Shown: positions 43,774-52,920, numbered from the stretch's first letter. The stretch is DNA of 64,000 nt from Methylobacterium sp. J-076 (GCF_022829405.1 NZ_JAKSXW010000033.1:1-64000), one strand, 5' to 3'. Numbers and translations: made by a program. Notes: generated by a model not told the origin, from the sequence alone.

Positions 43774-44430
43774 ATGTTTGCGGTGGATGCCGGCCCACAC
43801 CAGATTTTCAAGCCGCGCCCCCTGGCGGGCGAGCCGCGCCCCGTGGCGGGCGAAGCGTCCGACCGGCGCCGGCACCAGCGCGTGCGCGTGGCCGTCCTCG
43901 GGCGCTACATGCTCGCCGACCGCCGGGAATATCCCTGCCAGACCGTGGACATGTCGCCCGGCGGCGTCCGGCTGACCTGCGCCGTCATGGGCGAGCTCGG
44001 CGAACGCGTCGTGCTCTATCTCGAATTCATCGGGCGGATCGAGGGGGTGGTGGCCCGCCACACCTCCGGCGGTTTCGCGGTGCGCCTCGCGGCGACCCCG
44101 CGCAAGCGGGACAAGCTCGCCTCCCAGCTCACGTGGCTCGCCAACCGCGAGATCCTGGGCCTGCCCGAGGGCCGAAGCCACGAGCGCGTGGTGCCGGACA
44201 AGCCCGGCACCATCCTCAAGCTGGAGAACGGCCGGGAGGTCGCCGCGCGCCTCATCGACATCTCCCTCTCGGGGGCGGCCATGACCTGCGCCGCCACGCC
44301 GCCGATGGGCAGCATCGTCACGGTGGGCAGCACCCCGGGCCGCCTCGTGCGCATCTTCGAGGGCGGATTCGGCGTGCAGTTCCTGCTGCCGCTCTCACCC
44401 GACCGGTTCCATGCCGGGATGACGCTCTGA
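43774..44430 (+). CDS. Tandem PilZ-domain protein
   Basis: A 218-residue protein with two PilZ-like modules. The first (about 32-110) carries the c-di-GMP-binding RRRHQRVRV motif and the later DMSPGGVRL; the second (about 138-214) has DISLSGAAMTC but no clear RxxxR, so it probably does not bind ligand itself. PilZ proteins act as c-di-GMP receptors in motility and biofilm control. It follows the PAS gene after 116 bases and converges with the SCO gene. Confidence 0.9.
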   Translation: MFAVDAGPHQIFKPRPLAGEPRPVAGEASDRRRHQRVRVAVLGRYMLADRREYPCQTVDMSPGGVRLTCAVMGELGERVVLYLEFIGRIEGVVARHTSGGFAVRLAATPRKRDKLASQLTWLANREILGLPEGRSHERVVPDKPGTILKLENGREVAARLIDISLSGAAMTCAATPPMGSIVTVGSTPGRLVRIFEGGFGVQFLLPLSPDRFHAGMTL

Positions 44431-44471
44431 GCCCGCGCGGGCGGCGAAGGTGACTGCGGGGCGGGCCGTCC

Positions 44472-45053
44472 TCAGATCTTCTTCGCCAGCTCCGCCGCGG
44501 TCTGCTCCGGCGGGCGCGACAGGTCGAGGGCCCCGAGGAACCGGTTCTGCGCGTCCATGACGTAGACCAGCGCCGTGTGCTCCATCACGTAGTCGCCGTT
44601 CTTGTCCGGGACCTTGCGGGCATAGGCGCGGAAGGCCTTCTCCGTGGCGGCGATCTGCTCGGGGGTGCCCGTCAGCCCGGTGATGCGCGGATCGAAGCTC
44701 GACAGGTAGGTCTTCAGGCTCGCCGGGTCGTCGCGCTCCGGATCGACGGTGACGAAGGCGACCTTCATGGCCTGCCCCTTCGGCCCGAGGGCGGCGAGCA
44801 CGTCGGAGATCTGCTGGAGCGTCGTCGGGCAGACATCCGGGCAGTGGGTGAAGCCGAAGAAGACGAGGTGCGTGGCGCCCTTGAAGTCCTTCTCGGTCAC
44901 CGTCCGCCCGTCCTGATTCACCAGGGTGAACGGGCCGCCCACGGCCGGCGTGCCGATGGGGGCGCTTTCCGGCTTCAGCATGATGAAGGCTGCCGCGGTG
45001 ATGCCGAGCAGCCCGACGCAGAAGGCGAGGATGGGGAGGAGGGCGCGGCGCAT
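44472..45053 (-). CDS. SCO1/SenC-family protein
   Basis: A 193-residue membrane-anchored thioredoxin-like protein. One N-terminal membrane segment (about 5-25) precedes the domain. The copper-binding motif is CPDVCP, with a conserved His later near EHTALVYVMD. SCO proteins deliver copper to the CuA centre of cytochrome c oxidase or protect against oxidative stress. No cytochrome oxidase genes are near, so it is detached from its usual partners. ATG 45053 is preferred over the upstream extension. Confidence 0.93.
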   Translation of the reverse strand: MRRALLPILAFCVGLLGITAAAFIMLKPESAPIGTPAVGGPFTLVNQDGRTVTEKDFKGATHLVFFGFTHCPDVCPTTLQQISDVLAALGPKGQAMKVAFVTVDPERDDPASLKTYLSSFDPRITGLTGTPEQIAATEKAFRAYARKVPDKNGDYVMEHTALVYVMDAQNRFLGALDLSRPPEQTAAELAKKI

Positions 45054-45239
45054 GTCGTGAGGGACCCCGGCACGGATTGGCCGGGGGAGAGCACGGAACG
45101 CGCCCGGCCGGCAAGCCCGCACGTCGCCGCCGGCCGTCGGGCGGCCCGGGGCGGGCCGCCCGCTCCCGCCCCGGGCTCCTCATCCGCCGCGGCGGGGACC
45201 CCGGGACGAGGGGGAGGGAAGGGGGGAGTCCCCCTCGGC

Positions 45240-45782
45240 TCAGGGCTGCCGGGCGGGGGTGGTCGGCTGCGCGTCCTTCGGCTTCTCCTTGCCGAGGTAG
45301 ATGTATTCCGGCGCGGCCCGGAGCTGATCCTTCGTGGTGTCGATCGTCGCCTTCAGGCTGTCGTTGTCGCCCCGCGACACCTTGAGCGCCGACGGGTCGA
45401 TGGCGACGTTCTTCGCGCCGATCCCGAGGAAGCCGCCGACGCCGACGACCCACGCCTTCACCTGCTGCTTCTCGTCGAGGACGAGGTCGGCGATCTGGCC
45501 GATCGTCTCGTTCGCGCCGTTGGTGACGCTGAGGCCGACGAGCTTGCTCGACACCATGTCCTGCGGGGCCTGGGCGACGAATTTCGGCCGCAGGTCGTCG
45601 GACAGGGTCGCGGGCTTGGCCGCCACGGGGCCGCTGGCGTCGACGTGGGCCGTCGCGGCGGGGGCGGGCGTGCCCGCGGCGTTGCTGCCGGCCGGCGTGT
45701 CGGAGGTCTGGGCCTGGGCGGAGGCCAGGGCGGCGGTGACGAGGGCCGCCGCCAGGGTGGCGGTCGGGAACGGGATGCGCAT
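45240..45782 (-). CDS. Exported PRC-barrel domain protein
   Basis: A 180-residue precursor. The signal peptide (about 1-25, ending ASAQAQ) is followed by an Ala/Pro-rich linker. A PRC-barrel-like domain (about 75-150) has SKLVGLSVTNGANETIGQIA, DLVLDEKQQVKAWVVGVGG and LGIGAKNVAIDPSALKV. Such periplasmic proteins are common in Methylobacterium and other Rhizobiales, with unknown function. ATG 45782 gives the signal peptide. It diverges from trmL. Confidence 0.87.
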   Translation of the reverse strand: MRIPFPTATLAAALVTAALASAQAQTSDTPAGSNAAGTPAPAATAHVDASGPVAAKPATLSDDLRPKFVAQAPQDMVSSKLVGLSVTNGANETIGQIADLVLDEKQQVKAWVVGVGGFLGIGAKNVAIDPSALKVSRGDNDSLKATIDTTKDQLRAAPEYIYLGKEKPKDAQPTTPARQP

Positions 45783-45930
45783 GGGGCGGGAGCCTTCCGG
45801 TCGTGGCAGCCGCGGCGGCTGCGACGCCCGCTCAAGGCGGGGCGGGCATGCAGAGTTCCACCCCGGGCGTTGAAAACGTTGCGCTTTGCCGGCTGAGCGG
45901 CGATAGGCCGGGCCGGAGTCCGACACGCCC

Positions 45931-46407
45931 ATGCCCCGCCTCGTCCTCTACCAGCCCGACATCCCGCAGAATGCCGGGACGATGATGCGCATGGCCGCCT
46001 GCCTCGGCCTGCCGGTGGAGATCGTCGAGCCGGCGGGGTTCGACGTGTCGGATCGGCACCTGCGCCGCGCGGGCCTCGACTATCTCGACCACGTCGCGAT
46101 CACCCGCCACCGCTCCTTCGCCGCCTTCGAGGCGTGGCGGGGCGAGGCGGGCGGCCGCCTCGTGCTCGCGACCACGGCGGGGGCCATCCCCTACACGGAA
46201 TTCGCCTTCCGGCCCGGCGACTGCGTGATGGTCGGCCGGGAATCGGCCGGCGTGCCGGAGGCGGTCCACGCCGCCGCCGATGCCCGGGTGCTCGTGCCGA
46301 TGCGCGCCGGGATGCGCTCCCTGAACGTCGCCGTGGCGGCGGCCATGATCCTCGGCGAAGCCCTCCGGCAGGCCGGGGACGCAACGGATCGCGGCGAGCG
46401 CGCTTGA
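45931..46407 (+). CDS. trmL: tRNA (cytidine/uridine-34-2'-O)-methyltransferase TrmL
   Basis: TrmL (158 residues) is a SPOUT-class enzyme that 2'-O-methylates the wobble base of tRNA-Leu isoacceptors. LYQPDIPQNAGTMMRMAACL is the diagnostic N-terminus, and VMVGRESAGVPE and PMRAGMRSLNVAVAAAMIL form the knotted SAM-binding site. ATG 45931 lies close to the divergent PRC-barrel gene. A 50-base gap separates it from selO. Confidence 0.95.
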   Translation: MPRLVLYQPDIPQNAGTMMRMAACLGLPVEIVEPAGFDVSDRHLRRAGLDYLDHVAITRHRSFAAFEAWRGEAGGRLVLATTAGAIPYTEFAFRPGDCVMVGRESAGVPEAVHAAADARVLVPMRAGMRSLNVAVAAAMILGEALRQAGDATDRGERA

Positions 46408-46457
46408 CCCCGTAGGCGAACCGGCCTTCACCCCCCGGAACGATTCCGAGAGCAGCC

Positions 46458-47885
46458 TTGGCAGATCCGCACACGCCCCGCCCGTCCCGGCGCCATGCCG
46501 AACTCGGCCCGGACTTCTTCGACATCGTCGCCCCGGCCCGGTTCCCGACGACCATCCTGCGCCACCGCGATCAGGTTTGGGCGGAGCGCGTCGGCCTCGG
46601 CGGCCTGTCGGACGAGGAGTGGATCGCCCATTTCGGCCGGTTCGAGCCCCTGCCGGGCAGCTTCGAGGCGCCGCTCGCCCTGCGCTACCACGGCCACCAG
46701 TTCCGCTCGTACAACCCCGAACTCGGCGACGGGCGCGGCTTCCTGTTCGCGCAGCTCCACGACCTCCGGGACGGGCGGCTCCTCGATTTCGGCACCAAGG
46801 GCAGCGGCACCACCCCGTGGTCCCGCACCGGCGATGGCCGGCTGACCCTGAAGGGCGGGGTGCGCGAGGTGCTCGCCACCTCGATGCTCGAAGCCCTCGG
46901 CGTCTGCACCTCCAAATCCTTCAGCCTGATCGAGACCGGCGAGGACCTGATCCGCGGCGACGAGCCTTCGCCGACGCGCTCCTCCGTGCTGGTGCGCCTG
47001 TCGCACGGCCATATCCGGATCGGCACGTTCCAGCGCTTCCTGGCCCTGGAGCAACCCGACAACATCGCGAAGCTCCTCGACCACACGATCACCACCCACA
47101 TGCCGGAGCTGTGGCGCGACGCGGTGGAGGATCGCGCCTTCGCGTTCCTGGAAGAGGTGACCGCCCGCGTCGCCCGGATGGGCGCGCAATGGGCGGCGGC
47201 GGGCTTCGTCCACGGGGTGCTCAACACCGACAACATCAACGTGACGGGGGAGAGCTTCGATTACGGGCCCTGGCGCTTCCTGCCGGCCTACGACCCGGAC
47301 TTCACGGCCGCCTATTTCGACCAGTCCGGCCTCTACAGCTTCGGCCGCCAGCCCGAGGCGCTGTTCTGGAACCTGTGCCGGCTGGCCGACTGCCTGCTGA
47401 CCCTGGCCCCGAAGGAGCGGCTGGAGGCGGCCCTCGGCGGGTTCGGCCCCGCCCTGCAGGACGGTTTCGCCGGGGCCCTGTTCGCCCGGCTCGGCCTCGC
47501 CCCGGCCCCGCAGCCGGAGACCGACCGTCTGGTCTCGGCGGTCTGGCGCTTCCTCTCCGAGAGCCGCGCGCCGTTCGAGCGGTTCTTCTTCGACTGGCGC
47601 GGCGGTCTCGCCAGCGCCGGGCGCGCGGCGGCCGGCCCCGGCGCCGCGCATTACGAGACGGCGGCCTTCGCCCCCGTCCGCGCCGCCCTGGAGGGGATCG
47701 CCCCCGCGGCCGACGCACGCCTCGATCACCCGTATTTCGCGGGCGAGCCCTGCACGATGCTGATCGATGAGGTGGAGGCGCTGTGGGCGCCCATCGCCGG
47801 GGGGGACGACTGGTCGGCGTTCCACGCCAAGCTCGCGGCCATCGCGCGGATGGCCGAGGCCTACGGCACCGCGCCCGCGGCCTGA
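46458..47885 (+). CDS. selO: Protein adenylyltransferase SelO (YdiU family)
   Basis: A 475-residue pseudokinase that transfers AMP to proteins and takes part in oxidative stress responses. LDFGTKGSGTTPWSRTGDGR and TLKGGVREVLATSMLEALGV contain the residues that bind ATP in flipped orientation, and HGVLNTDNINVTGESFDYGP the metal-binding part. The start is TTG at 46458. The length is slightly below the usual 480-520. Its last 25 bases overlap a small antisense-strand gene. Confidence 0.94.
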   Translation: MADPHTPRPSRRHAELGPDFFDIVAPARFPTTILRHRDQVWAERVGLGGLSDEEWIAHFGRFEPLPGSFEAPLALRYHGHQFRSYNPELGDGRGFLFAQLHDLRDGRLLDFGTKGSGTTPWSRTGDGRLTLKGGVREVLATSMLEALGVCTSKSFSLIETGEDLIRGDEPSPTRSSVLVRLSHGHIRIGTFQRFLALEQPDNIAKLLDHTITTHMPELWRDAVEDRAFAFLEEVTARVARMGAQWAAAGFVHGVLNTDNINVTGESFDYGPWRFLPAYDPDFTAAYFDQSGLYSFGRQPEALFWNLCRLADCLLTLAPKERLEAALGGFGPALQDGFAGALFARLGLAPAPQPETDRLVSAVWRFLSESRAPFERFFFDWRGGLASAGRAAAGPGAAHYETAAFAPVRAALEGIAPAADARLDHPYFAGEPCTMLIDEVEALWAPIAGGDDWSAFHAKLAAIARMAEAYGTAPAA

Positions 47886-48043
47886 TCGGCCGGCTCGGCG
47901 AGGGCCTCCGCCTCGGCGCGGCGCTGCTCCTCGGCGTGGCCGGCGGCGATGGCCATCGCCATCAGCCGCTGCGTCAGGCGCAGGACCAGCCAGAACAGTG
48001 CGACGCAGAACAGGGTGGCGGCGGCGGCCTTGAGTGGATCCAC
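47861..48043 (-). CDS. Small membrane protein of unknown function
   Basis: A 60-residue frame starting at GTG 48043. The first 30 residues are hydrophobic (ATLFCVALFWLVLRLTQRLM) and the rest is an acidic, Ala/Glu-rich tail. It converges with selO, overlapping its 3' end by 25 bases. The hydrophobic N-terminus and the acidic tail make it look like a real small membrane protein, but there is no family match I know. Confidence 0.45.
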   Translation of the reverse strand: MDPLKAAAATLFCVALFWLVLRLTQRLMAMAIAAGHAEEQRRAEAEALAEPADQAAGAVP

Positions 48044-48127
48044 GCGTCTCCCCTATTGCGGCGAAGCGGACCGGATCAGGCGCCCCGCGCCTCCGGTTGC
48101 GCACTCACATAGAACAGGTTTCCCCGG

Positions 48128-48355
48128 TTGCGCGAGACTTTCCATATCGAAGTCATCGGCCCCGATGGCGAGGAGGTCGTGACCCGCATCTCGATGCGGG
48201 CCGGCACGCTGGAAGGCGCGCAGGAACGCGCCCTGCGCCTCTTCGCCCGCGCCCGGGTGCCCCAGCGCCGGTCCGAGCCCGCCCAGGCGGTGCGGGTGAT
48301 CGACGGCGCGGGTCGGGAGGTGTTCCACCGCACCCGGTTCGAGGAGGGGGACTGA
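48128..48355 (+). CDS. Small hypothetical protein
   Basis: A 75-residue frame from TTG 48128 reading RETFHIEVIGPDGEEVVTRI, with alternating strands and amphipathic segments. It lies between two minus-strand genes and so has its own promoter if real. The TTG start and lack of a clear ribosome binding site reduce confidence. Confidence 0.4.
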   Translation: MRETFHIEVIGPDGEEVVTRISMRAGTLEGAQERALRLFARARVPQRRSEPAQAVRVIDGAGREVFHRTRFEEGD

Positions 48356-48378
48356 CGCCTCCGGCCCGTTGGGGTCGA

Positions 48379-49599
48379 TCACCCCTCGGCGCGCCTCCGG
48401 CCGAGCCGCCCGCGGAGGGCGACCCGCACTCGCGCGACCCCCTCCCGGGCGCGCTCCAGCCCCTGGGCGATGGCGAAGAGCGGATCGTCCCCGGCCTCCA
48501 CGAGGAGGTGGGCGATCGGTCGCCGCTCCGTCCAGAACAGCGTGGCGAGTCCGAAGCCGGGGGGCGCGCAGGAATCGATCCGCGCGATCTCCTCACCCGC
48601 GAGGACGGCCTCCGTCAGCCCGTGGACCAGTTGCACACCCGTCGCCGCGGCGGAGTCGGTCTCGTCGTGGGCGATCTTCAGGACGAAGGCGTCGCGGCCC
48701 GCGACCGGCAGGATCATGGAGGCGAGGAGCCGCTCGCCTTGCCGCAGCCGGGCGATCCGCACCCGGCCCTCGGCCGAGAGGCCGGCGACCGCCTCGCGCA
48801 GGAAGGCGGCCTCCGCCGGGCGCTGGGCCAGGGCTGTGCCGGCCCGGCCCTTCCAGCTCGCGGCCTCCAGGGCGATGTGTCCGTCCAGGGCGGCGGCGAA
48901 GGCGGACGGATCGGCCAGCATCTCGAAGGTGGTCTCACCCGCCGCGTCGAGGCGCCGCCGGGCCTTGCGCAGCCTGCGCCTCCGGTTGCCCGACAGATGG
49001 TCGAGATAGGCGCGCTGCGTCGCCGGCTCGTCGCCGGGGGGGCTCATCAGGCCCCGTTCGTGGGGCCAGTAGGCGGCCCGCCGGATGCCCGCCCCGTCGA
49101 GGAGATCGCGCAGGGGGCCGTCGGCCGGCGCGTTCGGGAAGAGCAGGCGGCGCGGCTCTCCGAGGGCGCCGGGCGCGGCGAGCAGGGCCGCGAGGGCGCG
49201 GGCCGGATCGTCGGCGTCGAGGAGGGGGATGCCGAGGGGGCTGTAGCCGTGGGTCCAGCCCATCAGCACCGGCAGCGGCAGGCCCCAGCGGCGCGAGAGC
49301 CGGCGGTGGGGCCATGCCGCCAGCAGCCGGACGCCCGGCTCCTCGGGGGGCCTGTCGGCGATCAGGAGCAGCCGGACCCCCGCCCCGAAGGCGCCGCGGG
49401 CGGCGAGCGCGTAGGGCGCCTCGTAGAACGGGTTGGCCACGTGGGCGGATCGCCCGAGGGCGTTCCAGGCCGGGATCCAGGGGGCGGCCGGGTCGAGGGG
49501 GCGCAGGGCCGCCACGAGCCCGCCGGGCAGCGCCGCTGTCGTCGGGGCGTCCTGGGGGGCCGGCGGGCTGGGCTCCGGCATGGCGGCGGGCGCCGTCAC
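48379..49599 (-). CDS. GNAT/FemAB-like acyltransferase (BioF2-like)
   Basis: A 406-residue protein. The middle has NPFYEAPYALAARGAFG and the C-terminal half has LSGNRRRRLRKARRRL followed by an acetyltransferase-6 type core (ARLRQGERLLASMILPVAGR, GLTEAVLAGEEIARIDSC). This family is found in polysaccharide gene clusters and is thought to transfer acyl or aminoacyl groups. Its GTG start overlaps the flippase stop by 4 bases (49596-49599), so both are translated together. A shorter start at ATG 49581 is possible. Confidence 0.82.
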   Translation of the reverse strand: MTAPAAMPEPSPPAPQDAPTTAALPGGLVAALRPLDPAAPWIPAWNALGRSAHVANPFYEAPYALAARGAFGAGVRLLLIADRPPEEPGVRLLAAWPHRRLSRRWGLPLPVLMGWTHGYSPLGIPLLDADDPARALAALLAAPGALGEPRRLLFPNAPADGPLRDLLDGAGIRRAAYWPHERGLMSPPGDEPATQRAYLDHLSGNRRRRLRKARRRLDAAGETTFEMLADPSAFAAALDGHIALEAASWKGRAGTALAQRPAEAAFLREAVAGLSAEGRVRIARLRQGERLLASMILPVAGRDAFVLKIAHDETDSAAATGVQLVHGLTEAVLAGEEIARIDSCAPPGFGLATLFWTERRPIAHLLVEAGDDPLFAIAQGLERAREGVARVRVALRGRLGRRRAEG

Positions 49600-51011
49600 G
49601 CGGTGAGCCGGCGGCGGATCGCCCCGGCCAGACCCAGCATGTCGATCCGCCACGCCACCGCGAGGAAGGCCGCGCCGAGGAGGAGGATCCGCAGCGCCTG
49701 ACCGGGAGGCTGCGTCCCGCCCGGCAGCAGGCCGATCCCGGCGATGGCGAGGCCCACCGCCCCGGCGGCGGCGGCGATGCCGCCCATGTCGGGCAGCGGC
49801 AGGGGCATGGCCGTCCCCGCGCGCCGGGCACCGACGATCAGGACGAGGCAGGCCGCCGCCTGCCCCCCCGCGAAGGCGAGGGCGGCCCCGAACGCCCCCA
49901 GCGTGGGAATCAGCAGGAGCGAGACGGCGGCCACCGTCACGAGGGTCGCGAAGGCTGCGGCCGCCTCCAGCCGGCTCGTGCGGGTGAAGTAGATGACCTG
50001 CCCGAAATAGTACGCGCGGAACATCATCAGAATGCTCGCCAGGATCAGGACCGGGGCGAGGCGGCGCGCCTCCTCCCGGTATCCGGGGCCGAGCAGGATC
50101 GCGACCACGAGGTCGTCGAAGCAGAGGAAGAACACCGCGCCGAAGGCGGCGATGGCCGTCATCGCCCGCGCGGCGTCGCACAGCACCCCGGAGGCCGCCG
50201 CCATGCCGCCGATCCGCGCCTCGCGCTTGGCGATGGACATGAGCGAGAGGGCGAGCGCCTCCCCGAACACGATGAAGCTCTGGCGCAGGAAGTCGGCGAT
50301 GGCCCCATAGGCGCCGAGACCGGCCGGGCCGACCGTCTTGGCGATGATCAGCCGGTCGAGGCTCTGCGCCAGCGCCGCCGTGCCGAACGAGAGGACCAGC
50401 GGCCAGCCATAGGCGAGGAGGCGCCGCGCCTCCGTCCGGCTGCCGCCCCCGCGCAGCATCGGCGCCATGGTGACGAGGGTCGGCAGGGCGCCCAGCGCGT
50501 TGGCGGCCGCGATGGCGAGGGCGAGATCCAGGGGATCCCCCGTGGCGCGCAGCACGGCGCTGCCGAGGGCGAGCATCAGCACCGCCCGGCACAGCACCGC
50601 CGCCGCGACCGCGCCGGCCTTGAGCCGGGTGCGGGCGACCTCGGTCGATCCCTCGAACAGGGTGAAGCCCACGGCCAGCGCGACGATGGCCCCCGCCGCG
50701 GGCGCCGCGATCAACCCGAGGGCGGCGGCCAGCCACGCGGCGAGGCCGGCGAGCAGGAGCGAGCCCCCGAGGATGCGCACCACGGTGCCGATCTGCGCCT
50801 GCGCCCGCGCTTCCTCGTAGAGGGCGAAGAACGCGAATTTCGGCCACTGGCACGTCGCCCCGTAGAGCACGAGCGCCCAGGACATCAGGTACAGGTAGGT
50901 CCCGTATTCCTGCGCGGGCGCGAGCCGGGTGAAGACCGCGACGGAGGCCATGTTGAGGGCCGCCGCGACACCGCGCGAGCCGACATAGATCAGACTGTGC
51001 CGGGCGATCAT
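49596..51011 (-). CDS. Polysaccharide/lipid-linked oligosaccharide flippase (Wzx-like, MOP superfamily)
   Basis: A 471-residue polytopic membrane protein with about 12 helices. RHSLIYVGSRGVAAALNMAS and LAPAQEYGTYLYLMSWALVL, and FLRQSFIVFGEALALSLMS, resemble Wzx/RfbX exporters. It would flip an undecaprenyl-linked oligosaccharide across the inner membrane. It is paired with the downstream acyltransferase, but no glycosyltransferases lie near, so the substrate is unknown. The start is ATG 51011. Confidence 0.85.
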   Translation of the reverse strand: MIARHSLIYVGSRGVAAALNMASVAVFTRLAPAQEYGTYLYLMSWALVLYGATCQWPKFAFFALYEEARAQAQIGTVVRILGGSLLLAGLAAWLAAALGLIAAPAAGAIVALAVGFTLFEGSTEVARTRLKAGAVAAAVLCRAVLMLALGSAVLRATGDPLDLALAIAAANALGALPTLVTMAPMLRGGGSRTEARRLLAYGWPLVLSFGTAALAQSLDRLIIAKTVGPAGLGAYGAIADFLRQSFIVFGEALALSLMSIAKREARIGGMAAASGVLCDAARAMTAIAAFGAVFFLCFDDLVVAILLGPGYREEARRLAPVLILASILMMFRAYYFGQVIYFTRTSRLEAAAAFATLVTVAAVSLLLIPTLGAFGAALAFAGGQAAACLVLIVGARRAGTAMPLPLPDMGGIAAAAGAVGLAIAGIGLLPGGTQPPGQALRILLLGAAFLAVAWRIDMLGLAGAIRRRLTA

Positions 51012-51179
51012 GGCTTCGGGTTCGATGGGGGCGCGGTTTCCCCGCCTGGGGCGGGTCCGTGCCGTCGTGGGTCGGGGCGGGGAGCGTGGCCGTGTCTCAC
51101 GGCTCCCCGCTGCAGAAGGCGTGCCGCCCCGAAGCCCCGGGGGAGCCGGAGCGGTCCGCGTCCGCGGAGGCGGGCCCCG

Positions 51180-51971
51180 TCAGGCGGCGCCGCGGGTCCC
51201 GGCCTCGCCGCCGCCATCCACGAACGCCTTCAGCTCATCGAGGGACGCGAAGGTGAACCGGCCGTTGGGCGTGTCCGCCTCGATCGCCCCGTCATCGAAC
51301 ATCATGTAGGTGTTGCCGCCGGAGCTGTAGCGGCCGACCACGGTCCGCTCGGACTTGGGGGCAGCCGCCGCCTCGGGCGCCGTGTCGAGGCTCGAGCGAA
51401 GGGCCGTCTCCCCGGTGACGGCATCCGCCCCGGGCGTCGGTTCGGGCTGGACCGCCCCGGGGCGCGGGGGCACGAACAGGTCGTCGGCCGCCGTTGCGGC
51501 GTCGGCCTTGGCCGCATCGGGCGTCGCCTCGAGGGACGCCTCGTTCGCCCGGTGGGCCGCGGGTGCGGTCAGGCCCGGGAGCGGCAGCTCCGGCTCGGCG
51601 GCCTCGCGCTCCCGCACGAGGCTCGGCGGCAGGACGAGGGACGGCTCGATTCGCGGCCGGTCGGACCCCATGCCGGAGGAGGCGGGACCGTCGTTCAACC
51701 CGTCGATGCCGGGTTCGCGGACCTCCTGCGCCACCCTGGGGCCGTCATCCGCCAGCGGGAACGGCCCGTCGCGCAGGGCCGTCTCGATCCGCTTGAGCCA
51801 CGTGGCGACGACCGCCAGCCCGAACAGGAGGATGCCGGAGGAGCCGACGACGGATCCCCCATAGACCATCGCCATCCCACTCTCGAGACGCACGTAGGGG
51901 AAGCCCTCCACGACGGCGGTGACGCCGGCGATGAGCATGGCGGCGGCGAGCGCGAACAGCGCAGGAATCAT
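51180..51971 (-). CDS. Membrane protein with two N-terminal helices and a long acidic tail
   Basis: A 263-residue protein. Residues about 2-60 form two hydrophobic helices, followed by a Pro/Glu/Ala-rich disordered stretch. The C-terminal 45 residues (GRYSSGGNTYMMFDDGAIEA, GRFTFASLDELKAFVDGG) look like a folded domain found, to my memory, in several uncharacterised rhizobial proteins. I start at ATG 51971, not at the upstream extension. Its function is unknown. It lies upstream of the flippase gene in the same direction. Confidence 0.7.
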   Translation of the reverse strand: MIPALFALAAAMLIAGVTAVVEGFPYVRLESGMAMVYGGSVVGSSGILLFGLAVVATWLKRIETALRDGPFPLADDGPRVAQEVREPGIDGLNDGPASSGMGSDRPRIEPSLVLPPSLVREREAAEPELPLPGLTAPAAHRANEASLEATPDAAKADAATAADDLFVPPRPGAVQPEPTPGADAVTGETALRSSLDTAPEAAAAPKSERTVVGRYSSGGNTYMMFDDGAIEADTPNGRFTFASLDELKAFVDGGGEAGTRGAA

Positions 51972-52168
51972 CGTACTCTCGAGGACGCGGGCCGTCGGGC
52001 CCCTACAATCGGCCGGCACAGTAAGGCGCTGCCGAGGTTTTGCAAAACCTGTTCGTGCAGCCCTCCCGGCGTTGCCGATGACGCAGGGCCGACTTACGTA
52101 CCCGAAGTCAGCCCGGAAGCACCCCGCCGGGGGCTTGCGCTCGCGCCACGGCCGCACGGAGACACGCG

Positions 52169-52768
52169 ATGACCTTCACCCTGCCGGAACTGCCTTACGC
52201 CTACGACGCCCTCGGGCCGTACATGTCGAAGGAGACTCTGGAGTTCCACCACGACAAGCATCACAAGGCTTACGTGGATACGGGCAACAAGCTGCTCGAA
52301 GGTACCGATCTCGCCGGCAAGAGCGTCGAGGAGATCGTGAAGGCCGCCTACAACACGAACCAGGCGCTCTTCAACAACGCCGGCCAGCATTACAACCATA
52401 TCCACTTCTGGCAGTGGATGAAGCCGAACGGCGGCGGCGCCATCCCCGGCGCGCTCGCCAAGAAGATCGACGAGGACCTCGGCGGTGCCGAGAAGTTCAA
52501 GGCCGACTTCATCCAGGCCGGCATCGGGCAGTTCGGCTCGGGCTGGGCGTGGCTCGCCGTGAAGGACGGCAAGCTCGCCATCATGAAGACCCCGAACGGC
52601 GAGAACACCCTGGTCCACGGCGCCAAGCCGATCCTGGGCGTCGATGTCTGGGAGCACTCCTACTACATCGACTACCGCAACCGCCGGCCCGACTACCTCA
52701 AGGCGTTCATCGAGAACCTCGTGAACTGGGAGCACGTCGAGAAGATGTACGCCGAGGCGACCGCCTAA
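52169..52768 (+). CDS. sodB: Cytoplasmic Fe/Mn superoxide dismutase
   Basis: A 199-residue enzyme that dismutates superoxide in the cytoplasm. YMSKETLEFHHDKHHKAYVD, NQALFNNAGQHYNHIHFWQ and DVWEHSYYIDYRNRRPDY contain the three His and the Asp that hold the metal. AGQ at the second-sphere position suits the Fe-type or cambialistic subgroup, though metal use cannot be read with certainty. It complements the periplasmic SodC. A GC hairpin follows. Confidence 0.95.
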   Translation: MTFTLPELPYAYDALGPYMSKETLEFHHDKHHKAYVDTGNKLLEGTDLAGKSVEEIVKAAYNTNQALFNNAGQHYNHIHFWQWMKPNGGGAIPGALAKKIDEDLGGAEKFKADFIQAGIGQFGSGWAWLAVKDGKLAIMKTPNGENTLVHGAKPILGVDVWEHSYYIDYRNRRPDYLKAFIENLVNWEHVEKMYAEATA

Positions 52769-52784
52769 GCGGCATCCCCGCCGG

Positions 52785-52809
52785 GCCGCGGGCTTTTCCC
52801 GCCCGCGGC
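52785..52809 (+). terminator. Terminator-like hairpin after sodB
   Basis: Perfect 9-bp arms (52785-52793 with 52801-52809) enclose a TTTTCCC loop. No trailing T-run. Confidence 0.6.
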
Positions 52810-52920
52810 ACCCTTGAGATGAGGCCCGAAACCGGGTCTTGATGCGCGCCGCCGGGCCGAGCCCGGCGGATGCGGGGGCCGGCCATTTTCATCCATCGAC
52901 CAGATCAGGCGCCCGCGCGC

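Noticed and set aside
48369..52172. A 1267-codon plus-strand frame over the flippase region
   Set aside because: Arg/Pro/Gly-rich shadow of three minus-strand genes, which have clear domains and coupled starts.
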